DNA of 64,000 bases from Oscillospiraceae bacterium. Lineage in GTDB: Bacteria; Bacillota; Clostridia; Oscillospirales; Acutalibacteraceae. A program made the position numbers and the translations under genes. Of this stretch, positions 21,335 to 29,647 are shown piece by piece. The notes under the pieces were generated by a model. The model was not told the origin of the DNA. It saw only the letters and a program-made list of their open reading frames with translations, and did not search any database. The stretch covers positions 1 to 64,000 of the forward strand of contig CADBQU010000004.1 in NCBI GenBank assembly GCA_902796905.1, given 5' to 3'. How positions within the stretch are numbered: the first letter of the stretch is position 1; each line of letters begins with the position of its first letter.

Positions 21335-22425
21335 TAAAAGGCACCTTCTTTCACTTTAACTATAACCGGTTCTCCGCCCGAAGGAGCATATATATTTTTT
21401 GCATTGGGCTCCATCACTCTTATTGCCGCTTCTTCGCTTGCAATAAATACTTTATCGTCTTTTTCTCCTATTACCATAGAACGAAGTTTAAGGCGGTCGT
21501 TTAATGCCATAAGTCCGCCTTCAAATCCTAAAATAATAGAAAAAGGACCGGTTATAAGCAAGCTGGGATAAATTTTTCTTAAAAAGCTTAATTTTTCGGC
21601 TTCTTTAGGGCCTTTATTTTGTATTGTGCTCCAAAACGGGGCAGCAATTACCGAAGCGGTTTCTTCTAAAGTAAGTTTTTGTTTTCTTAATAAATAATCG
21701 GCTATATATGTTATAACCTCCGTATCGGTTTTAAGCATACATTTATAACCGAACATTTCTATGTATCTTCTGTTGGCGTCGTAAGAAGATATTTCGCCGT
21801 TATGAACAATAGAATAATCAAGTAAAGCAAAGGGATGCGCTCCGCCCCACCAACCCGGAGTATTTGTGGGGTATCTTCCGTGAGCGGTCCAAGAATATGC
21901 TTCGTATTCGTCTAACCTGTAAAATCTTCCTACATCTTCCGGAAAACCTACCGCTTTAAAAGTACCCATATTTTTTCCGCTTGAAAAAACATAAGCTCCT
22001 TTTAAGTTTGTGTTTATATGCATAACGGTTCTTGCCACATATTCTTTTTCGTCTAATTGAAGTCTTGATAATATAGAAGCCAAAGGCGCTACAAAATATC
22101 TCCATATTAAAGGAACATCCGTTATTTCTTTAATTTTTTTAATGGGTATATTCTCGGCTTTTACAATTTCAAATCTGTCTTTTAAAAGCTTTTCGCATTC
22201 TACTCTCGAATCGTTATCATTATAAAAAATATGAAAAGCGTAAAATTCTTTATATTCCGGGTAAATTCCGTATGCCGCAAAACCGCCGCCCAATCCGTTT
22301 GAACGGTCGTGCATAGGTACCATACTTTTTATAATACTTTCTCCGGTCATTTTTTTGCCTTCTTTGGAAATTACCGCAGAAATTGCGCAACCCGAAGGTA
22401 TACGTACTTCTCCCTCTATTTTCAT
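21334..22425 (-). CDS. Glutamate synthase class II amidotransferase domain (GltB1 type)
   Basis: Releases ammonia from glutamine for the synthase subunit. It is a class II (Ntn) amidotransferase of 363 residues. The candidate nucleophile is Cys13 in IPSGCAISAV, so the first twelve residues would be cleaved to free the N-terminal Cys; this leader is normal in the stand-alone form. Later motifs are MHDRSNGLGGGFAAYG, HGRYPTNTPGWWGGAHPF and NGEISSYDANRRY, expected for glutamine binding. First gene of the glutamate-synthase/glnA operon, about 175 bases after the promoter with an attenuator-like leader. Confidence 0.93.
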   Translation of the reverse strand: MKIEGEVRIPSGCAISAVISKEGKKMTGESIIKSMVPMHDRSNGLGGGFAAYGIYPEYKEFYAFHIFYNDNDSRVECEKLLKDRFEIVKAENIPIKKIKEITDVPLIWRYFVAPLASILSRLQLDEKEYVARTVMHINTNLKGAYVFSSGKNMGTFKAVGFPEDVGRFYRLDEYEAYSWTAHGRYPTNTPGWWGGAHPFALLDYSIVHNGEISSYDANRRYIEMFGYKCMLKTDTEVITYIADYLLRKQKLTLEETASVIAAPFWSTIQNKGPKEAEKLSFLRKIYPSLLITGPFSIILGFEGGLMALNDRLKLRSMVIGEKDDKVFIASEEAAIRVMEPNAKNIYAPSGGEPVIVKVKEGAF

Positions 22426-22465
22426 AAACTTCTTTCCTATCCTTTCTTATAAAAGAATTTTAAAC

Positions 22466-22519
22466 AATAAAAAAGGCGTCCATTCCAAAAAGGATAAATC
22501 CTTAAGAATGAACGCCTTT
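22466..22519 (-). terminator. Attenuator terminator in the glutamate-synthase operon leader
   Basis: Read on the minus strand, AAAGGCGTTCATTC pairs with GAATGGACGCCTTT (14 bases, one G-T pair); the loop holds a smaller AAGGAT/ATCCTT stem; a T run follows. It lies between promoter and first gene, so it would stop transcription by default. Its 5' arm is shared with the hexaloop stem at 22507-22526. Confidence 0.85.
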
Positions 22520-22526
22520 GCTCATT
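22507..22526 (-). ncRNA. ANTAR-type hexaloop stem, glutamate-synthase leader
   Basis: On the minus strand AATGAGC and GTTCATT form a 7-base stem (one G-T pair) closing the loop AAAGGC, with A at position 1 and G at position 4 as reported for ANTAR targets. The loop and 3' arm are also the 5' arm of the downstream terminator, so the two folds exclude each other. No second, upstream hexaloop was found in this leader. Confidence 0.7.
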
Positions 22527-22605
22527 AATTATTAAATTAATATAAAATCAATGCTAAAAAACATTAATTTACATTATTTTTTAAATGCATTTTTTATCTT
22601 TTGGT

Positions 22606-22634
22606 ATTATAGCACAGTAAATTTATAAAGTCAA
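22606..22634 (-). promoter_or_regulatory. Promoter of the glutamate-synthase/glnA operon
   Basis: Minus strand TTGACT, 17-base spacer, TATAAT. The start point would be near 22599, leaving a leader of about 175 bases. Confidence 0.8.
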
Positions 22635-22881
22635 GTTTTTATTTTTTATTTGTATACAATTTAATTTAACTCTTAAAATTAAGTTTTAAATTCATATTAA
22701 AAAAACAAAAAATACAAAAAGCCATTTTGTTTTTTAAAAATATAAAAAATAACAAATAAAATTAATATAACTCCCGTTTTAAGATGATTTTTAATATTGT
22801 ATCGCCGCCGCATTTTTTTATGGAAATTACTTTTAAAAAATCAAACCAAAAATTAAATTTTAAATTTTTTTAAAAAAACTC

Positions 22882-22909
22882 TTGACAAATTAAAAATACG
22901 GTGTATAAT
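22882..22909 (+). promoter_or_regulatory. Promoter of the GSIII gene
   Basis: TTGACA, 16-base spacer, TATAAT. The predicted start near 22916 puts the first hexaloop at the very 5' end of a leader of about 400 bases. The stretch from here back to 22635 is AT-rich and shows nothing else I can name. Confidence 0.8.
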
Positions 22910-22920
22910 AATTGACATAA

Positions 22921-22936
22921 AAGGCAATGACGTCTT
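22921..22936 (+). ncRNA. ANTAR-type hexaloop 1, GSIII leader
   Basis: AAGGC and GTCTT (one G-T pair) close the loop AATGAC, which has A1 and G4. The loop and 3' arm overlap the 5' arm (GACGTC) of the terminator that follows, giving mutually exclusive folds. Confidence 0.7.
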
Positions 22937-22972
22937 AGAGTTTTATTTCTCTTTGACGTCTTTTTCTTTTTT
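22929..22972 (+). terminator. Attenuator terminator 1, GSIII leader
   Basis: GACGTC pairs with the second GACGTC 26 bases later, then a TT/TT internal loop and AGAG/CTCT, loop of eight bases, followed by TTTTTCTTTTTT. Only about 13 bases lie between the predicted start and this stem. Confidence 0.8.
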
Positions 22973-23106
22973 ATAAACTGTTTACGGTTATTTATTAAGT
23001 ATTTGTTATTTTAGTGTTAAACGGTAATTTTAAAATTAAAATAATACTTATAATATAATTACTTAATAATATAAACTAAGCATTACAATTAAATAATTAA
23101 AAATTT

Positions 23107-23157
23107 AAAGAGGCAATGGGGTCTTGTTTTACGGTCCTGCTGCCTCTTTTATTTTTT
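23107..23157 (+). terminator. Attenuator terminator 2, GSIII leader
   Basis: AAAGAGGCA pairs with TGCCTCTTT, with an inner GGGTC/GGTCC stem, then TATTTTTT. It is a second transcription stop in the same leader, about 160 bases before the gene. The DNA between the two attenuators is AT-rich with a possible weak TATAAT at 23049-23054. Confidence 0.8.
23110..23125 (+). ncRNA. ANTAR-type hexaloop 2, GSIII leader
   Basis: GAGGC and GTCTT close the loop AATGGG (A1, G4). It repeats the sequence pattern of hexaloop 1 (AGGCAATG, two variable bases, GTCTT). Its 5' arm is also the 5' arm of terminator 2. Confidence 0.7.
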
Positions 23158-23315
23158 AATAATTCTTAGGTTTTACTTATTAATTAAATTAAAAAACAAA
23201 AATAATTAAATACTTTAAAACAATAAAATTATATTTTTTAATTTAATTAATTTTTAAAATATCAAAAAATAAAAAACAAATTATTAAACAAAAATCATTA
23301 TAAGGAGTGGAAAAT

Positions 23316-25412
23316 ATGAAAACAGTATCTGATTATTTCGGCAGCTTGGTTTTTGATGACCGTATAATGAAATCTAAACTTTCAGCCGATGTTTACAGAT
23401 CACTCAAAAAAACAATTGACGAAGGGGCGAGTTTAAAAAACGATGTAGCTAATGCGGTAGCTTCGGCTATGAAAGAATGGGCCATAGAACACGGCGCTAC
23501 ACACTTTACGCATTGGTTCCAGCCTTTAACCGGTATTACAGCCGAAAAACATGACAGTTTTATTTCCCCTGCTCCGGACGGCGGAGTAATAATGGAATTT
23601 TCCGGTAAGGAATTAATTAAAGGCGAACCGGACGCGTCATCATTTCCTTCGGGCGGTTTAAGAGCAACCTTTGAAGCCAGAGGTTATACGGCGTGGGATC
23701 CTACTTCTTATGCTTTTATTAAAGACAAAACCTTGTGTATTCCTACTGCGTTTTGTTCTTACGGCGGAGAGGCTTTGGATAAAAAGACTCCTCTTTTAAG
23801 AAGTATGGAAGCTTTAAATAAACAGGCATTAAGAATTTTAAAATTATTCGGCAGAGACGATGTAAAATGCGTAAGAACTTCTGTAGGACCGGAACAGGAA
23901 TACTTTTTAGTTGATAAAGAAATGTACGAAAAAAGAAAAGATTTAATGTTCTGCGGCAGAACTCTTTTCGGTGCCAAACCACCTAAAGGTCAGGAAATGG
24001 ACGACCACTATTTTGGCGTTATAAAACCCAGAGTAGCCGAATATATGGCGGATTTAAATGAAGAACTTTGGAAACTCGGAATTTTAGCCAAAACCGAGCA
24101 TAACGAAGTAGCACCCGCACAACACGAATTGGCGCCTATATATGCCACTACAAACATAGCTACCGACCATAACCAAATTACAATGGAAATTATGCAAAAG
24201 GTTGCTTCAAAACACGGTTTGGTTTGCTTATTACACGAAAAACCGTTTGCGGGCGTAAACGGAAGCGGTAAACATAACAACTGGTCTATGGCTACCGATA
24301 AGGGCGATAACCTTTTAACTCCGGGCGAAACCCCCTATGAAAACGCACAGTTTTTATTATTCTTATGTGCGGTTATAAAAGCGGTAGATGATTATCAGGA
24401 TTTACTTCGTTTATCCGTAGCTACGGCGGGCAACGACCACCGTTTGGGTGCAAACGAAGCACCTCCTGCAGTAATTTCTATGTTTTTGGGCGATGAACTA
24501 ACCGCTGTTTTAAAGGCTATAGAAAACGATACGCCTTACAGCAATCACGAAAAAACGGTTATGAAATTAGGCGTTCATGTTTTACCAAAATTTACGCGTG
24601 ATACAACCGACCGTAACCGTACTTCCCCGTTTGCTTTTACCGGCAATAAATTTGAATTCAGAATGTTGGGTTCTTCTAACAGCATTGCTTGTGCAAACAT
24701 TATGTTAAACGCAGCCGTAGCCGAATCTTTAAAAGTTTATGCGGACCGTTTGGAAAACGTTGAAGATTTTGAAACAGCGCTTCACGATATGATTAAAAAG
24801 ACAATAAAAGACCACAAACGAATTATATTTAACGGTAACGGATATGATGACGCATGGATTAAAGAAGCTACAGAAAAACGCGGACTTTTGAATTTAAAAA
24901 CCACACCCGACGCATTACCTACTATTTTAGAGAAAAAGAATGTAGATATGTTAACTTCTCATAAAATCTTTTCTAAAGCAGAAATTCAGTCCCGTTACGA
25001 AATAACTTTGGATAACTATTCAAAACAGGTAAATATAGAAGCCGAAACAATGGTTGATATGGCAAGAAAAGAAATTTTACCGGCAATTGAAAGCTATGCC
25101 AAAGATATTTCAAAAACACTTATTGCAAAAACAAAAGTTTTACCGGAACTCCCCGGCAAATACGAAAAGAATTTAATTTCTAAATTATCTGCTTATGCCG
25201 ACGGCATTGATTCGGCAACAAGTGAGCTTGAAAGCGCAATTATTGAATTTAAAGCTATAGAAGATGTAACAGAAGCCGCAAACTTTATAAGAGATGTAAT
25301 TCTTCAAAAAATGGCGGAATTAAGGGTTGTATGTGATGAAGCAGAAGCCGTTACATCCGAAAAATATTGGCCGTTCCCAACTTATGATAAGTTGTTGTTC
25401 GGCGTAAGATAA
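23316..25412 (+). CDS. glnN: Type III glutamine synthetase
   Basis: A GSIII enzyme (698 residues; the family is about 700-730), structurally distinct from GSI and common in Bacteroidetes and Clostridia. Visible family features are [11 protein letters not shown] (about residues 60-72), [31 protein letters not shown] (metal-binding Glu), [43 protein letters not shown] and [16 protein letters not shown]. The ATG at 23316 has AAGGAG eight bases upstream; an upstream GTG overlaps that site. It is transcribed away from the GOGAT/GSI operon through a leader with two hexaloop/terminator units, and is followed by the Amt-PII gene. Having GSI and GSIII in one island suggests use under different nitrogen supply. 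Confidence 0.96.
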   Translation: MKTVSDYFGSLVFDDRIMKSKLSADVYRSLKKTIDEGASLKNDVANAVASAMKEWAIEHGATHFTHWFQPLTGITAEKHDSFISPAPDGGVIMEFSGKELIKGEPDASSFPSGGLRATFEARGYTAWDPTSYAFIKDKTLCIPTAFCSYGGEALDKKTPLLRSMEALNKQALRILKLFGRDDVKCVRTSVGPEQEYFLVDKEMYEKRKDLMFCGRTLFGAKPPKGQEMDDHYFGVIKPRVAEYMADLNEELWKLGILAKTEHNEVAPAQHELAPIYATTNIATDHNQITMEIMQKVASKHGLVCLLHEKPFAGVNGSGKHNNWSMATDKGDNLLTPGETPYENAQFLLFLCAVIKAVDDYQDLLRLSVATAGNDHRLGANEAPPAVISMFLGDELTAVLKAIENDTPYSNHEKTVMKLGVHVLPKFTRDTTDRNRTSPFAFTGNKFEFRMLGSSNSIACANIMLNAAVAESLKVYADRLENVEDFETALHDMIKKTIKDHKRIIFNGNGYDDAWIKEATEKRGLLNLKTTPDALPTILEKKNVDMLTSHKIFSKAEIQSRYEITLDNYSKQVNIEAETMVDMARKEILPAIESYAKDISKTLIAKTKVLPELPGKYEKNLISKLSAYADGIDSATSELESAIIEFKAIEDVTEAANFIRDVILQKMAELRVVCDEAEAVTSEKYWPFPTYDKLLFGVR

Positions 25413-25468
25413 TAAATTTTAAAAATGTAAAGTAAAAAACGCATTAATATTTTTAATAAATGTACTTT

Positions 25469-25498
25469 ATTTATTAAAACAACATTTATTAAAACAAC
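25469..25498 (+). repeat. 15-bp tandem duplication before the amt gene
   Basis: ATTTATTAAAACAAC occurs twice head-to-tail with no mismatch, directly before the ribosome-binding site of the Amt-PII gene. Probably a slippage duplication; no function is evident. Confidence 0.9.
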
Positions 25499-25521
25499 AA
25501 CTTTAAGAGGAAGTGTTAAAA

Positions 25522-27240
25522 ATGACTTTAAGTGCTGTAAACACTATATGGGTATTATTAGGTGCAGCTCTTGTTTTCTTTATGCAAGCCGGATTTTCTA
25601 TGTGTGAGGCAGGTTTTACAAGAGCAAAAAACACAGGTAACATTTTAATGAAAAACCTTATGGACTTTTGTATAGGTACTCCTTGCTTTTGGCTTGTAGG
25701 TTTTGGCGTTATGTTTGGCAGCGGAACCGCATTATTCGGTTGGATTGACCCGCTTATTATGAAAGACTACAGTCATATATTGCCGGCGGGTGTTCCGCTT
25801 TGGGCATACGCAATATTCCAAACTGTTTTTTGTGCCACAAGCGCAACAATAGTTTCGGGAGCTATGGCAGAAAGAACAAAGTTTAGTGCATATTGTATTT
25901 ATTCTGCCGCAATTTCGCTTTTAATATATCCTATTTCCGGACATTGGATTTGGGGCGGCGGCTGGTTAAGCCAATTAGGTTTCCACGATTTTGCTGGTTC
26001 TACCGCAGTACATATGGTAGGCGGTATATGTGCTTTAATCGGTGCTGCTATATTGGGACCGCGTATCGGTAAATATGATAAAAACGGCAAACCCAGAGCT
26101 ATTTTAGGACACAACTTAACCTTTGCTGCTTTAGGCGTATTTATTTTATGGTTCTGCTGGTTTGGATTCAACGGTGCTTCTACCGTTGCTATGGATTCGG
26201 ACAAAGCTATAAAAAGCGCAGGTTTAATATTCTTTAACACAAACCTTGCTGCCGCAGTAGCTTGCTGCACAACTTTAATATTTACATGGTTAAGATACGG
26301 TAAGCCCGATGTTTCTATGACTTACAACGCAGCTTTGGCAGGCTTGGTTGGTATTACAGCCGGATGCGACGCAGTTGATCCTTTGGGTGCCGCAATAATG
26401 GGCGTAGTATTTGGTTTGGTTATTGTTTTGGCAGTAGAATTCTTTGATAAAGTAGCAAAAATAGACGACCCCGTAGGCGCTATTTCGGTACACGGTGTTT
26501 GCGGTGCTTTAGGAACAATTCTTACCGGTTTCTTTGCAACAGGCGTATCTACCGAAAAAGGTGTTTTCTACGGCGGCGGATTCCATTTCCTCGGAGTACA
26601 GGCTTTAGGCGTTGTTTCGGTAATGGCTTATGTTGCGGTAGTAATTACCATAGTTTTCTTAATTATTAAACATACAATCGGTTTAAGAGCAGACGAAGCA
26701 GACGAAATAGCAGGTTTGGATGTTTCGGAACACGGCTTACCTACCGCTTATGCAGGTTTTGCAATGTTACCCGATACAATAGTAGCAGACGAAGACACTG
26801 TAGCGGTTACAGGAGATGTTCCGGTAGCAGAGGCTGTTCCGGTTAAAAAAATGCCTACCTTTAACGAAGGTACGGAAGATTTGCCTAAATTTACAAAGGT
26901 AGAAATTTTGTGCAAAGAATCTAAATTTGAAGCTCTTAAAAAAGCTCTTACCGATATAGGTATTACAGGTATGACGTTATCTCACGTTTTGGGCTGCGGT
27001 ATTCAAAAAGGCAAACCCGAATATTACCGTGGTGTTGAAGTAGAGGCAAACTTATTACCGAAAATTCAACTTGATATAGTTGTAAGCAAAGTTCCCGTAA
27101 GAAAAGTTATTGATACTGCTAAAAAAGTATTGTATACAGGACATATAGGCGACGGTAAAATATTTGTTTACGATGTTGAAAACGTTGTTAAAGTACGTAC
27201 CGGTGAAGAAGGTTACGAAGCTTTGCAGGACGTAGAATAA
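25522..27240 (+). CDS. Ammonium transporter with fused C-terminal PII domain
   Basis: An Amt/MEP/Rh channel of about 410 residues followed by a linker (about 415-455) and a complete PII (GlnB/GlnK) signalling domain of about 110 residues. Amt features: MQAGFSMCEAGFTRAKN, the twin pore histidines in STAVHMVGG and AISVHGVCGALG, and about eleven membrane helices. PII features: KVEILCKESKFEALKKAL, GITGMTLSHVLGCGIQKG, T-loop EYYRGVEVEANLLPK and GHIGDGKIFVYDVENVVKVRTGE. The position of the uridylylated Tyr51 of enteric GlnB is Val (codon at 27040). In other bacteria a free GlnK plugs Amt; here the plug is tethered. The ATG at 25522 follows AGAGGAAG. Confidence 0.95.
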   Translation: MTLSAVNTIWVLLGAALVFFMQAGFSMCEAGFTRAKNTGNILMKNLMDFCIGTPCFWLVGFGVMFGSGTALFGWIDPLIMKDYSHILPAGVPLWAYAIFQTVFCATSATIVSGAMAERTKFSAYCIYSAAISLLIYPISGHWIWGGGWLSQLGFHDFAGSTAVHMVGGICALIGAAILGPRIGKYDKNGKPRAILGHNLTFAALGVFILWFCWFGFNGASTVAMDSDKAIKSAGLIFFNTNLAAAVACCTTLIFTWLRYGKPDVSMTYNAALAGLVGITAGCDAVDPLGAAIMGVVFGLVIVLAVEFFDKVAKIDDPVGAISVHGVCGALGTILTGFFATGVSTEKGVFYGGGFHFLGVQALGVVSVMAYVAVVITIVFLIIKHTIGLRADEADEIAGLDVSEHGLPTAYAGFAMLPDTIVADEDTVAVTGDVPVAEAVPVKKMPTFNEGTEDLPKFTKVEILCKESKFEALKKALTDIGITGMTLSHVLGCGIQKGKPEYYRGVEVEANLLPKIQLDIVVSKVPVRKVIDTAKKVLYTGHIGDGKIFVYDVENVVKVRTGEEGYEALQDVE

Positions 27241-27309
27241 TTTAAACTTAATCAATAAAAGCGTTTGAGTTGGGAAAAGTAACTTAAGCACACTTAACGC
27301 AACAATCAA

Positions 27310-27354
27310 TACCCAAAAGGCGTAAATTTTTAAATAGGTTTACCCTTTTGGGTA
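27310..27354 (+). terminator. Hairpin after the amt-PII gene
   Basis: TACCCAAAAGG-C-GTAAA pairs with TTTAC-CCTTTTGGGTA, a 16-base stem with one bulge. There is no immediate T run, but T-rich DNA follows from 27361, so termination may be partial. Confidence 0.6.
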
Positions 27355-27379
27355 AAGAATGTTTTTAAAAATGTTTTTA

Positions 27380-27846
27380 TTTTTGTTGTACAGCGAGTAC
27401 GGGACGGTGTAAGCCGTACAGGTAAATACTTAAGCGAAGAACACCCGGCAAGCTTCTATCCGAACATATTATTTTTTTAGTTTAAGCTTTTATTATAATT
27501 TTTATTTTTTACTTTTTGTTTTATATTTTATAAATGTACTTTTAATAACTGATAAACCGATTTTTTAAAACAAAATTAAATTTATATTAAAAACTTAAAA
27601 TTTAAAATTTTAAAAATTTAATTATAAGTAGGTGCGACGGGTTCCGCCCGTAACAGCGGTATGCTTTGTTTGAAGCTACGCAAACAATAATACGGTATTA
27701 ATATAAAGTATTATTGTTTGTAAAATTAAGGTAGCCGTTACAAAATTTTATTAATTTAGCGTAATTACTATAAATTTTAACGGCTTAAAAGATAGGTGGT
27801 ACAGCGAGTAACAGCCTCGCCCTATTAATGCTGAATTTTTAGGAGG
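27380..27846 (+). ncRNA. T-box-like leader of asparagine synthetase
   Basis: The 3' end has a near-consensus T-box: ATAGG-TGGTACA-GCGAG, loop, CTCGC-CCTAT (27792-27825), where TGGT is the tRNA-acceptor-pairing bulge. Upstream, CAGCGAG (27391-27397) and GGTGTAAGCC (27406-27415) match the AG-bulge and distal-loop signatures of Stem I. GAAG-AAC-ACC (27437-27446) offers AAC, an Asn codon, as specifier. Between them are a hairpin with 13-base arms around 27680-27721 and an AGCCGTT/AACGGCT stem. No terminator follows. Instead CCTATTAAT can pair with AATTTTTAGG over the ribosome-binding site, excluding the T-box helix. About 330 bases from Stem I to T-box is longer than usual, and I see no promoter of its own. 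The rest of the intergenic stretch from 27241 is covered by the amt hairpin. Confidence 0.7.
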
Positions 27847-27855
27847 AATGTTTTT

Positions 27856-29433
27856 ATGTGTTCTATAATGGGTTATTGCGACAGCTGTACCGATTTAGCT
27901 TCATTTGAAAAAGGTTTTTCCAAAACCGTTTCAAGAGGTCCGGACAGCAGTAAAATTATTGATACCAAAAAAGGTTTATTGGGATTTCACCGTTTATCTA
28001 TAATGGATTTGTGTTTCAGCGGTATGCAGCCGTTTGAATTAAACGGAAGTTATGTAGTGTGCAACGGAGAAATATACGGATTTGAAAAAATAAAAAAAGA
28101 GCTGTCCGTAAAATACTCTTTTAAAAGCGATTCCGATTGCGAAGTATTGCTTCCTTTATATTTTGAATACGGTACCGATATGTTTAAAATGTTGGACGCG
28201 GAATTTGCTTTAATTATTTATGATGCGGCAAGCGAAAGCTATATTGCCGCCAGAGACCCTATAGGTATTAGGCCTTTATATTACGGTTACGATAAAAAAG
28301 GAGTAATTGTTTTTGCAAGCGAACCTAAAAACTTGGTTGGCTTATGTGATAAAATAATGCCTTTCCCTCCGGGACATTTTTATAAAGACGGAAAGTTTGT
28401 TTGTTATAACGATATAACAAAGGTAGAAAAATATACCGACGACGATTATGATTTGATTTTTAAAAACATAAAAGAAAAATTGATTTCCGGTGTAGAAAAA
28501 AGGCTTGTATCCGACGCCAAAGTGGGCTTTTTGCTTTCTGGCGGTTTAGATTCTTCCCTTGTTTGTTCAATAGCCGCTAAAAAACTTAAAAAACCTATAA
28601 AAACCTTTGCTATAGGTATGAACGAAGACGCAATAGATTTAAAATACGCAAAGGAAGTAGCGGACTATATTAAAAGCGAACATACGGAAGTTATTATTAA
28701 CAAGGATTTGGTTTTAAGCTCTTTAGAAGAGGTTATACAAATTTTAGGAACTTTTGATATTACCACAATAAGAGCCAGTATGGGTATGTATTTGCTTTGC
28801 AAATGGATACACGAAAACACCGATATCAGGGTTTTGCTTACCGGAGAGATTTCGGATGAGCTTTTTGGATATAAATATACCGATTTTGCTCCGAGTGCGG
28901 AAGAATTTCAAAAAGAATCCGTAAAAAGAGTAAGCGAACTGCACATGTACGATGTTCTTCGTGCAGACAGATGTATTTCGGCAAACTCTTTAGAAGCAAG
29001 AGTTCCCTTCGGAGATTTGGATTTTGTTAAATATGTTATGAGCATTGACCCTAAAAAGAAATTAAATACTTACGGCAAAGGTAAATATTTACTTAGAAAA
29101 GCTTTTGAAGGCGATTATTTGCCAAACGATATTTTATACCGTGAAAAAGCAGCGTTTTCGGACGCCGTAGGACATTCTATGGTAGATTATTTAAAAGAAT
29201 ACGCCGAAACAAAATATACAAAAGAAGAATTTGAAGAAAAGCGTAAAAAGTATACTCATGCAATGCCTTTTACCAAAGAATCTTTGTTATACAGAGAAAT
29301 ATTTGAAAAATATTATCCGGGACAATCCAAAATGATAAAAGATTTTTGGATGCCTAACAAAGAATGGGAAGGCTGCGATGTAAACGACCCTTCTGCCAGA
29401 GTTTTATCCAACTACGGCGAAAGCGGAAAATAA
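27856..29433 (+). CDS. asnB: Asparagine synthetase (glutamine-hydrolysing)
   Basis: Transfers ammonia from glutamine to aspartate with ATP. The class II amidotransferase nucleophile is Cys2 (MCSIMGYC), followed by SRGPDSSK, GFHRLSIMD and VCNGEIYG. The synthetase domain starts near residue 205 with the PPi loop LLSGGLDSSLVCSIA. Later motifs are GEISDELFGYKY and SLEARVPFGD. Length (525 residues) fits the family. A strong AGGAGG ribosome-binding site lies nine bases before the ATG, and the T-box-like leader upstream points to control by uncharged tRNA-Asn. It follows the ammonium transporter, and a strong terminator ends it. Confidence 0.96.
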   Translation: MCSIMGYCDSCTDLASFEKGFSKTVSRGPDSSKIIDTKKGLLGFHRLSIMDLCFSGMQPFELNGSYVVCNGEIYGFEKIKKELSVKYSFKSDSDCEVLLPLYFEYGTDMFKMLDAEFALIIYDAASESYIAARDPIGIRPLYYGYDKKGVIVFASEPKNLVGLCDKIMPFPPGHFYKDGKFVCYNDITKVEKYTDDDYDLIFKNIKEKLISGVEKRLVSDAKVGFLLSGGLDSSLVCSIAAKKLKKPIKTFAIGMNEDAIDLKYAKEVADYIKSEHTEVIINKDLVLSSLEEVIQILGTFDITTIRASMGMYLLCKWIHENTDIRVLLTGEISDELFGYKYTDFAPSAEEFQKESVKRVSELHMYDVLRADRCISANSLEARVPFGDLDFVKYVMSIDPKKKLNTYGKGKYLLRKAFEGDYLPNDILYREKAAFSDAVGHSMVDYLKEYAETKYTKEEFEEKRKKYTHAMPFTKESLLYREIFEKYYPGQSKMIKDFWMPNKEWEGCDVNDPSARVLSNYGESGK

Positions 29434-29557
29434 CTTTTAAAAAACAAAATAAAGTTTTAATTTTATTTAACGTATTAAAAATTTAAAAAATTTTCCGATT
29501 TTTATTTTTTAAATTTTTTAATAAAGTGTTGCCGTTAATATATATTGGCAGTAACAC

Positions 29558-29602
29558 AAAACAGAGCAAAGAAATTTCCCCTTTCTTTGCTCTGTTTTTA
29601 TT
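29558..29602. terminator. Terminator between asnB and spoIVB
   Basis: A perfect 17-base stem (AAAACAGAGCAAAGAAA with its complement) with a seven-base loop, ending in T-rich DNA. It lies between converging genes and can serve both strands. Confidence 0.9.
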
Positions 29603-29647
29603 TTATATACATTTATTATTTATAATTTTTATTTATATTTTGCATTT

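Noticed and set aside
25413-25521. ANTAR hexaloop upstream of the Amt-PII gene
   Set aside because: The stems there have A/T loops without the A1/G4 pattern and no terminator overlaps them; only a tandem 15-base duplication is seen.
27633-27662. Second T-box antiterminator before asnB
   Set aside because: It shares TAGGTG and TAACAGC with the real one, but lacks the TGGN bulge and the closing A1 helix; more likely another stem of the same leader.
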